In this document: piece after piece, positions 1 through 5,550 of the stretch | How positions within the stretch are numbered: the first letter of the stretch is position 1 | How the letters are laid out: the number at the start of each line of letters is the position of its first letter | Assembly (NCBI GenBank): GCA_002292345.1 | Contig: DBBT01000136.1 | Location: forward strand, 4,379-10,983 | Source of the DNA: Opitutia bacterium UBA977 | Lineage (GTDB): Bacteria > Verrucomicrobiota > Verrucomicrobiia > Opitutales > Coraliomargaritaceae | DNA: 6,605 nucleotides | Direction of reading: 5' to 3' | Notes under the pieces: generated by a model | Databases searched by the model: none | What the model was told of the DNA's origin: nothing | What the model saw: only the letters and a program-made list of their open reading frames with translations | Position numbers and translations under genes: made by a program

Positions 1-5
1 TTCAA

Positions 6-11
6 TATAAT
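6..11 (+). promoter_or_regulatory. Possible -10 box of the first gene
   Basis: A perfect TATAAT hexamer lies at the left edge. If it is a sigma-70 type -10 element, transcription would begin near position 18. That would rule out the ATG at 12 as the start of the first gene and favour the ATGs at 51 or 63. The -35 region falls outside the window, so this rests on one AT-rich hexamer only. Confidence 0.3.
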
Positions 12-50
12 ATGAAGTATGTAATAACAGCTATTTTACGTAGGGTAATT

Positions 51-1748
51 ATGAGGGGCGGCATGATCTACTTTCGAGGTGTCGTCACCTATTGCGTCTG
101 CTTGCTTTTGGCTAGTTCGCTTGCACTGGCAGTGCCTGCCGAGGCGGATCTCCGCTCGCCTCAAGACGTAATGCTAGGCGCAGATAATGGTTCAGGTTCC
201 GTAGGATTACCTGCCGGCACACGGGTTAAACTGCTCAAACAAACCGAACAGGGATGGCAAGTGAGTTGCTATTCCCTTGAGTTCGTTGTTCCCACCAGCG
301 AATTGGAGTTCGTCAAATTACGACCTCAATTGGATGTCGTTCAACCACGGCCTGTTCGTCAGCAGTCTTCCACAATCCGTGAACCTTCTAAAGCCGATTG
401 GCCAGATCTTCGCCGCGGAGTCGAAGTCGAAGTCGAACTAAAGGGGGTGATCAAGAGTTCCCGGCATAAGGTTCGAGACAACGTAATGTGTTACTCCTTA
501 TCCACATTCCATGGATACAAGTTTGAATTGCCAAGGTTAGGTCGCAATACGGTGGAGGGTGTGAGTCTGGATGGTTTTGACGATACACCTGCCACGGTGA
601 AGTTAAGAGTAGTCACACATGCAACCGGCGACCTGAGGAATGCTGAAGTCGTGATGCTGTTGGGCGTTGAAAAACTCGATGACGAGGAAGCACGAAAACT
701 GCTGGCATTCTCCGAGGAACGTCAGGTGGCTGAACTGCAGCGGATTTACAATCCGACTCCAAACGCATTGCCCTATGCCGGAACCTGGGGAGTGCGCTTG
801 GCGCTGCCATCCGAGAAAAATGGCATCAAGGACGTCGAGCAATTTGATGCCAATACATTAGCGAAACAGTTGGCTGAGTTAAAAACGGCGAATCATGTGA
901 TACTCAATATTACTCAGCCCTCGGGACCCTGTTACTTTACCGGCCCCCATCCGGAACTCGAAAAAATCCTCAAAACAAGAGATTATTTTAGTGGTGCTGA
1001 GTATCCTGATCGTGGCTCTTTCTCGCGGCGAGATGTGATCGGAGAGGCGCTTGACGCTGTCCGCGCCACGGGCAAGAAAACGATCGTCTATTTCGCCAGT
1101 GAGGGCTTCCATTCTGACTTAGTAAAGGAAGAGTTACAGGACGTGTGGTTCGAATATATCGAATCACTTGGCATGGCACATTATGAGGCGGTCGGTGAGC
1201 TGATTCTCAAGCACTATGCCGAGCGATATGGCACTAAGATCGATGGCTGGTGGTTTGATGGGGCAGGCGGGTTGAGGACGCCTGGGCAACGTCAGGCGTG
1301 GCGGGACATCGTGCTGGCAGCCAACCCGAAGGCGATCGTGGCCTTTAATCGCATGGCGGGGCCTCCGTTTAAGTCCTCTGCGCAGTGTGACTATTTCGGA
1401 GGTCATCCGACGCCGAGATCACGACACAAATTCTGGGAGCCGATCAATTTGCCGATGATCACGGCGATTGAAGCCAGCCCGTGGATGAACTGTAGTGGAG
1501 AGCCAGTTGGGGATCCGAACAAAAGCACACTGGGGCATGTCTTCATGGGGCTACAGGATCGTTGGACGCTCGGCAAATGCGCCTTTCCTCCGGATCAAGC
1601 GATCGAATGGACGACTCGTGTCATTTCCGCGGGAGGTATGTATACTTGGGCAGCCCCGCGCGCTGGTTCCACAATAGCGGACAAGCAGTTCCAGTTGTTA
1701 AAGAAAATTGATAAAGCGGTAGAAGGCTTACGAAACAGTCAGAAGTGA
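51..1748 (+). CDS. Secreted protein with SH3-like N-terminus and divergent GH29-like (alpha-L-fucosidase-type) barrel
   Basis: With the start at 51 the protein has 565 residues. Seen: a signal peptide (about residues 1-27, hydrophobic core rich in Leu/Val/Ala, with Ala-X-Ala-type cleavage sites); a small beta-rich SH3-like segment (about 38-90); a Pro/Gln linker; a beta-rich domain of unknown family (about 117-212); and a barrel from about 241 to the end. The barrel follows the GH29 order of blocks: FDANTLAKQLAE, then DVIGEALDAVRATGKKTIVYF, then KIDGWWFDGAGG, whose Asp403 matches the GH29 nucleophile in WFDG. Two GH29 hallmarks are missing: KHHDGF is replaced by NITQPSG, and GGNLLLNVGP by GGMYTWAAP. 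It could be a fucosidase of altered specificity, another retaining hydrolase, or a binding protein. Start: ATG 51 follows AGGG (42-45), and ATG 63 follows GAGGGG (53-58); both keep the signal peptide. ATG 12 is in frame but would add a poor N-terminus and overlaps a promoter-like hexamer. The gene is surely real; its enzymatic role is inferred. Confidence 0.85.
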   Translation: MRGGMIYFRGVVTYCVCLLLASSLALAVPAEADLRSPQDVMLGADNGSGSVGLPAGTRVKLLKQTEQGWQVSCYSLEFVVPTSELEFVKLRPQLDVVQPRPVRQQSSTIREPSKADWPDLRRGVEVEVELKGVIKSSRHKVRDNVMCYSLSTFHGYKFELPRLGRNTVEGVSLDGFDDTPATVKLRVVTHATGDLRNAEVVMLLGVEKLDDEEARKLLAFSEERQVAELQRIYNPTPNALPYAGTWGVRLALPSEKNGIKDVEQFDANTLAKQLAELKTANHVILNITQPSGPCYFTGPHPELEKILKTRDYFSGAEYPDRGSFSRRDVIGEALDAVRATGKKTIVYFASEGFHSDLVKEELQDVWFEYIESLGMAHYEAVGELILKHYAERYGTKIDGWWFDGAGGLRTPGQRQAWRDIVLAANPKAIVAFNRMAGPPFKSSAQCDYFGGHPTPRSRHKFWEPINLPMITAIEASPWMNCSGEPVGDPNKSTLGHVFMGLQDRWTLGKCAFPPDQAIEWTTRVISAGGMYTWAAPRAGSTIADKQFQLLKKIDKAVEGLRNSQK

Positions 1749-1769
1749 ATGACACCTTTTGACATTCAC
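1745..1769. repeat. Imperfect inverted repeat before the sulfatase gene
   Basis: GTGAATG (1745-1751) and CATTCAC (1763-1769) are exact reverse complements. The pairing continues after one A-A mismatch with CA/TG, leaving a 5-base loop (1755-1759). The element includes the stop codon of the upstream gene and a TTGACA hexamer. No T-run follows, so it is not a standard Rho-independent terminator. It could be an operator or an mRNA hairpin at the gene boundary. Confidence 0.4.
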
Positions 1770-1788
1770 CACTCAACGAAAGTAAAAA
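1759..1788 (+). promoter_or_regulatory. Possible promoter of the sulfatase gene
   Basis: A consensus TTGACA (1759-1764) is followed after 18 bases by TAAAAA (1783-1788), a four-of-six match to TATAAT. The predicted transcription start falls at about 1795, which is the sulfatase ATG, so the transcript would be leaderless or nearly so. No clear Shine-Dalgarno sequence precedes that ATG. The -35 overlaps the inverted repeat at 1745-1769. The A-rich spacer makes chance matches likely. Confidence 0.25.
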
Positions 1789-1794
1789 ATAATA

Positions 1795-3345
1795 ATGAAA
1801 TACCTAATTTTCGGACTGCTCTTCGTCCTCTCACTGATCGCCCAGGGCGCCACCCCAAATATCATTATCATCTATACCGATGACCAAGGCGTTGGCGATG
1901 CGAGCTGCCTGAGCCCAGACTCCAAATTCCAGACGCCGAACATCGACCGACTCGCGAACGAAGGCATCCGCTTCACCGATGCTCACTGCTCCGACACCGT
2001 CTGCACCCCATCGCGTTACGGTCTGCTGACCGGGCGCTACAGCTGGCGCACCACCCTGAAGCGCGGCGTCATGAAAGCAGAAGCACCCTGCCTAATTGCC
2101 GACGGGCGCATGACACTAGCCTCGTTCCTGCGCGACAACGGCTACGCCACCGCCATGGTGGGCAAGTGGCATCTAGGCATGGATTTCCCCGGCACCCCCG
2201 ACAACCGCGACTGGTCGCAACCCGTCACCGATATGCCGCTCGACAAAGGATTTGACTACTATTGGGGCATTCCCGCCTCAATGAACTACGGCATTCTCGC
2301 TTGGTTCGAAGGGCGATACGCTAAGGTTCCGCCCACGCTCTTCACCCAAAAGAAACCCAACACGATGGGGGGGGTATTCCGCGACTACCGCATGATGCCG
2401 CCCTATGAAACCACCCTAAAAAAAGGACTGCTCGAAACCGCGCCAGACTTCATTGACAACCAATGCCTGACCCGATTCACCGACCAATCCATCGAATGGA
2501 TCAAGGGGCATACCGCGCACAGTCAAAAGCCTTTCTTCCTCTACCTGCCCTACACCTCTCCGCATAAGCCGGTGGTGCCATTACCCGAGTTCCAAGGTTT
2601 GGGCGAAGCCGGTGCCTACGGCGAATTTATGATCGAAACCGACTATCATGTCGGACGCCTTCTCGACTATCTCGATGCCGCTGGGCTCGCTGAAAACACG
2701 ATGATTGTTTTTTCCAGCGACAACGGCCCGGAAACTACTTGGAAACAACGCATCCAGGCCTACCAGCACCACAGCGCGGGGATCTATCGCGGCGGTAAAC
2801 GCGACATCTACGAAGGCGGACACCGCGTGCCCTTCCTAGTGCGCTGGCCCGCAGGCATCAAACAGCCCGGACGCGAGTGGCCCCAACTCATCGGACAAAC
2901 CGACCTGCTCGCCACCTTCGCCGAAATGGTCGGCACTGCGCTGCCCGACACTGCCGGCGAGGACAGCGAAAGCTTCTATCCCGTTCTACTCAACCCCGAT
3001 GCAACTCTCGACCGATCCCCCATGATTCACCATGAAACTTCCGGGCGCTACGGGATTCGCGACGGTGATTGGAAACTGGTGATGTCGCACAAGAAAAAAA
3101 CCGAGCCGGAGCTCTACAACCTAGCCCGCGACCCGCAGGAAAAAAGCAACGTCATTGCAGATCATCCTAAAATTGTCCAAGCCTTGAAAAAAAAGATCAC
3201 CGACATCGTCTGTCAGGGGCGCACCACCGACGGTGCGACCCAACCCAACGATACCGGTTGGTGGCAGGATCTGGTATGGATGGATGAGGCTGAATACACA
3301 TTACATGCGCTACCGCGGGTGCTTGAAACGCTCGATGTTCATTGA
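1795..3345 (+). CDS. Secreted S1-type (arylsulfatase A-like) sulfatase
   Basis: The 516-residue product hydrolyses sulfate esters, here probably on a sulfated glycan. The N-terminus is a short signal peptide (about 1-19) ending at Gln-Gly-Ala, followed at once by the sulfatase core. Seen: metal-binding Asp29-Asp30 in YTDDQG; the maturation motif C70-T-P-S-R74 followed by LTGR (78-81), in which Cys70 would become formylglycine; GKWHLG (Lys124, His126); SPHKP (His257, Lys258); SSDNGPE (Asp309, Asn310); GGHRVPF (342-348); and the C-terminal GIRDGDWKL and ELYNLARDPQE blocks. Length and order are normal for family S1, and all expected catalytic residues seem present. A formylglycine-generating enzyme must exist elsewhere. 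The subfamily and the sulfate position cannot be told by eye; a fucose or galactose sulfate is suggested only by the GH29 neighbours. Codons end in C more often than in the genes on either side. The start is set by the signal peptide. The phosphodiesterase gene follows 32 bases later. Confidence 0.95.
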   Translation: MKYLIFGLLFVLSLIAQGATPNIIIIYTDDQGVGDASCLSPDSKFQTPNIDRLANEGIRFTDAHCSDTVCTPSRYGLLTGRYSWRTTLKRGVMKAEAPCLIADGRMTLASFLRDNGYATAMVGKWHLGMDFPGTPDNRDWSQPVTDMPLDKGFDYYWGIPASMNYGILAWFEGRYAKVPPTLFTQKKPNTMGGVFRDYRMMPPYETTLKKGLLETAPDFIDNQCLTRFTDQSIEWIKGHTAHSQKPFFLYLPYTSPHKPVVPLPEFQGLGEAGAYGEFMIETDYHVGRLLDYLDAAGLAENTMIVFSSDNGPETTWKQRIQAYQHHSAGIYRGGKRDIYEGGHRVPFLVRWPAGIKQPGREWPQLIGQTDLLATFAEMVGTALPDTAGEDSESFYPVLLNPDATLDRSPMIHHETSGRYGIRDGDWKLVMSHKKKTEPELYNLARDPQEKSNVIADHPKIVQALKKKITDIVCQGRTTDGATQPNDTGWWQDLVWMDEAEYTLHALPRVLETLDVH

Positions 3346-3377
3346 GTGGCAATGCACGATTAAGGGCTGAGGCAGCA

Positions 3378-4118
3378 ATGTTGATTGTGGCGCATCGCGG
3401 TGCCTCAAAGCGAGCGCCAGGAAATACGTTGCCAGCTTTTGAACTCGCGTGGAAGCAGGGGGCGGATGCGATTGAGGGGGATTTTCGACTGACCAAGGAC
3501 GGGCATGTTGTCTGTATCCATGATGAGACTATAAAGCGGACAGCGGGAGCCGACCTGAATGTCGCGCAATCCACCCTGAGTGAACTGCGAAAACTGGATG
3601 TGGGGGCATGGTTCGATCCAGCATTTAAGGGGACTCGCATTTCAACGCTGGCGGAAATTTTGGCAACCGTGCCAGTCGGCGGAAAAATATTTATCGAAAT
3701 CAAATCCGGCGCGGAGATCATTCCGGCTTTACTGACAGAGATAAAGAGCTCGGGTCTCGAAGATGATCAGATCATGCTCATTTGTTTCAAGCAGGAGGTG
3801 CTCCGAGAGCTGAAGGCTGTGGCACCTCAGTATCAGACCGCTTGGCTTGTCAGTTTCAAAAAAATGAAATCGGGGAAGATTACACCTAATGATGATAGCG
3901 TGCTCGATACGCTGGATCGAATTAAAGCCGACGCGATCAGTTCGGGGCGGCATTGGGTGGATGCCGCCTTTATTTAGCGCGTTCGCGAAAACGGATTCCA
4001 GCACCACGTTTGGACTATTAATGACATACAGCAGGCGAAACAGTTCAAAGAGTGGGGGACCAGTTCTGTGACGACTGATGTTTCGAATGTTGTGAAGGGC
4101 GCTGATTGTGCGCTCTAG
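3378..4118 (+). pseudogene. Glycerophosphodiester phosphodiesterase (GDPD), interrupted by an in-frame TAG
   Basis: The family hydrolyses glycerophosphodiesters to glycerol 3-phosphate and an alcohol. Seen: VAHRGA (His6-Arg7), IEGDF (Glu33, Asp35, metal ligands), CIHDE (His48) and FIEIK (Glu107, Lys109), all expected for the catalytic barrel. A TAG at 3975-3977 (codon 200) ends the frame after DAAFI. The same frame then continues for 46 codons as RVRENGFQHHVWTINDI... to VTTDVSNVV, the typical last barrel strand and TD motif, ending at TAG 4116-4118; a TGA lies at 4125-4127. The full length of about 246 residues is normal; the truncated 199-residue product would lack the final strand and is probably inactive. 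The usual PENT motif reads PGNT, which may be a subfamily trait. The start at ATG 3378 has GAGG (3369-3372) upstream; a TTG at 3342 overlapping the sulfatase stop is possible. There is no signal peptide, so it would be cytoplasmic. Either a recent nonsense mutation, a readthrough codon or a base-call error explains the TAG. Confidence 0.85.
3975..3977 (+). other. In-frame amber codon inside the GDPD gene
   Basis: The reading frame is unchanged on both sides of this TAG, so a single substitution (for example from CAG, AAG or GAG) explains it and no frameshift is needed. The residues just before (VDAAFI) and after (RVRENGF, then HVWTIND) form a continuous GDPD helix and strand. Confidence 0.9.
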
Positions 4119-4133
4119 TGGCTTTGAGGGGCG

Positions 4134-4153
4134 TATCATCCATATGGATGATA
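4134..4153. promoter_or_regulatory. Perfect 20-bp palindrome, candidate operator
   Basis: TATCATCCATATGGATGATA is its own reverse complement over all 20 bases. It lies between the GDPD gene and the first GH29 gene, and its right end overlaps a -35-like TAGACA. The symmetry and position suit the site of a dimeric transcription factor. As RNA it would form an 8-bp stem with an ATAT loop, followed five bases later by a 5-T run, so a weak terminator for the upstream gene is a less likely alternative. The regulator is not in the window. Confidence 0.5.
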
Positions 4154-4182
4154 GACAGTTTTTGCCAATTTGTTAGTATAAA
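4152..4182 (+). promoter_or_regulatory. Possible promoter of the first GH29 gene
   Basis: TAGACA (4152-4157, five of six against TTGACA) is followed after 19 bases by TATAAA (4177-4182, five of six against TATAAT). The spacer is longer than ideal. Transcription would start near 4189, giving a leader of about 100 bases before the ATG at 4292. The 20-bp palindrome overlaps the -35, which is a common arrangement for repression. Confidence 0.3.
4155..4167 (+). repeat. 13-base word shared by both GH29 upstream regions, copy 1
   Basis: ACAGTTTTTGCCA occurs here, directly after the palindrome, and again at 5512-5524 before the second GH29 gene, on the same strand. The distances to the start codons differ (124 and 26 bases), so it is not a fixed-position core promoter element. 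Confidence 0.4.
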
Positions 4183-4291
4183 ATCTCGTAACTCATGACT
4201 TGTGAACTCCGCGCCAAACCTATCGACTAGGCTGGTGGGCGAGGGGGCAAGAATCCTTCAGGTAATACCGAGATTTAAACACTCATACTAT

Positions 4292-5494
4292 ATGAATCAA
4301 CCTACAGCTAGGAACCAGACTTGGAAATTATTAACGCTCGCACTCAGCATGACTGTTGCTGCTAATATGGGCACTGCCGAAGAGGTCGCGAACCCCGCTT
4401 TTGTGGAAGAGGCGCTCGAGGCATACAACGAGCGCATGCAATGGTTTGTGGATGCACAATACGGCATGTTTATTCACTTTGGTGTCTATTCACAGCTAGG
4501 CGGCGAGTTCAAGGGGCAGAAAATGCCCGGCAAGTATTCAGAGTGGATCGCCGCCAATTTGGAGATTCCTCGCGAAGAATATGCAGAGATCATCAAGGAT
4601 TTTAATCCGGCTCAATTTGACGCCGACCTCATTGTCCGTACCGCCAAAGGGGCCGGGATGAAATACCTGGTAATCACTTCCAAGCACCACGACGGTTTTT
4701 GCCTTTGGGATAGCAAATACACCGACTTTGATGTGGGCAGTACCCCTTTCAAGGGGCGTGACATCCTCGCCGAACTGAGCAAAGCCTGCAAAGCACACGG
4801 TATTAAGTTCGGGCTATACTACAGTGTCCTTGACTGGAATCACCCGACACAGGTGCCGAGTTTGCAAAAGAAGACCCCGAATTGGCGCTGGGGACGTACC
4901 TTTTTAGCCGATCGCGGCAAAGGCAGTGACAAGCAGACTTATGTCACCTACCAAAAGAATCAACTTCTGGAGCTGATTGAAAAATACGACCCGTCCATTC
5001 TTTGGTTTGATGGTGAGTGGGTTGAGTGGTGGACCGTTGCGGACGGAATTGACCTCTATAACTCCCTTCGTACCGCGAGTTCTCACGTAATTATGAATAA
5101 TCGTGTCGGCAAACGTAAGGCGTTTGAGGCGGACTTTGTCTGTAAAGAGCAACGTCATTTTGATGCTGCATTCCCGAAGCATTGGGAAGCCTGTTACACG
5201 ATGAACAAGTCCTGGGGCTACAAGAAGGACGATGACGATTGGAAGGATGCGGCAACGGTCTATGAGAAGCTCAAAGATGTAAATATGAAGGGCGGCAATC
5301 TGCTGCTCAATGTGGGCCCTGATGGCAACGGCGTGGTTCAGGACGAAGCGGTCGCGATTCTTCTGGAAGCCGGCAAGCTGCTCGAAGCGAATCCGATCGA
5401 GAAAATGAAGCCAACGATTGAGGCGGTACCGCGTCTCGTAAAGGGCTACAAAGCTAAAGCAAAGCAAGCGATTAATGTGACACCGGGCATTTAA
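4292..5494 (+). CDS. Secreted GH29 alpha-L-fucosidase, short form
   Basis: The 400-residue product removes terminal alpha-L-fucose by a retaining mechanism. Seen: a signal peptide (about 1-28, with Trp-Lys before a Leu/Ala-rich core, cleaved near NMGTA); YGMFIHFGVYS (His62); FDADLIVRTAKGAGMKYLVITSKHHDGFCLWDSKYTDF in sections, with His132-His133; GRDILAEL and HGIKFGLYYS; ILWFDGEW, whose Asp240 is the expected nucleophile; NNRVG; CYTMNKSWGY; and GGNLLLNVGPDG (from 334). After the barrel only about 55 residues remain. The usual NGEAIYGTR segment and C-terminal beta-sandwich are absent, giving a catalytic-domain-only enzyme. Start: the ATG at 4292 gives the signal peptide directly; an in-frame GTG at 4202 would put 30 unrelated residues in front of it. 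No clear ribosome-binding site is seen. The next GH29 gene follows after 56 bases with no terminator between them, so co-transcription is likely. Confidence 0.93.
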   Translation: MNQPTARNQTWKLLTLALSMTVAANMGTAEEVANPAFVEEALEAYNERMQWFVDAQYGMFIHFGVYSQLGGEFKGQKMPGKYSEWIAANLEIPREEYAEIIKDFNPAQFDADLIVRTAKGAGMKYLVITSKHHDGFCLWDSKYTDFDVGSTPFKGRDILAELSKACKAHGIKFGLYYSVLDWNHPTQVPSLQKKTPNWRWGRTFLADRGKGSDKQTYVTYQKNQLLELIEKYDPSILWFDGEWVEWWTVADGIDLYNSLRTASSHVIMNNRVGKRKAFEADFVCKEQRHFDAAFPKHWEACYTMNKSWGYKKDDDDWKDAATVYEKLKDVNMKGGNLLLNVGPDGNGVVQDEAVAILLEAGKLLEANPIEKMKPTIEAVPRLVKGYKAKAKQAINVTPGI

Positions 5495-5511
5495 AGTAGA
5501 TCAAAAGCCAA

Positions 5512-5524
5512 ACAGTTTTTGCCA
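5512..5524 (+). repeat. 13-base word shared by both GH29 upstream regions, copy 2
   Basis: This is the second exact copy of ACAGTTTTTGCCA, in the short gap between the two GH29 genes. It is followed directly by a 10-bp palindrome, TTATGCATAA (5525-5534). Neither the palindrome nor other flanking bases match those at the first copy. Confidence 0.4.
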
Positions 5525-5550
5525 TTATGCATAACGAATTAAATTCATCC

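Noticed and set aside
12..62. ATG at 12 as the start of the first gene
   Set aside because: It adds an unlikely N-terminus before a good signal peptide, has no ribosome-binding site in view, and directly follows a TATAAT hexamer that would place the transcript start downstream of it.
420..437. Threefold tandem GTCGAA
   Set aside because: It encodes a Val-Glu beta strand in the first protein; a short coding repeat with no sign of other function.
3197..3721. 174-codon open frame on the minus strand across the sulfatase/GDPD junction
   Set aside because: It lies opposite two recognisable genes, has no domain-like features or plausible start signal, and its content is what the complementary strand of the sulfatase and GDPD codons would give.
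3889..4071. Frameshift as the explanation for the broken GDPD gene, with a second frame at 3889-4071
   Set aside because: The alternate frame gives no GDPD-like sequence. The conserved tail is in the original frame directly after the TAG, so a substitution is sufficient.
4134..4163. Rho-independent terminator after the GDPD gene
   Set aside because: The stem is only 8 bp and AT-rich, and the 5-T run is separated from it by five bases; the operator reading fits better, although some termination is not excluded.
4202..4291. GTG at 4202 as the start of the first GH29 gene
   Set aside because: The 30 extra residues precede the signal peptide and resemble no protein segment; the ATG at 4292 gives a normal secreted enzyme.
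4904..5467. 187-codon open frame on the minus strand inside the first GH29 gene
   Set aside because: It lies entirely opposite a well-supported GH29 gene and has no recognisable motifs.
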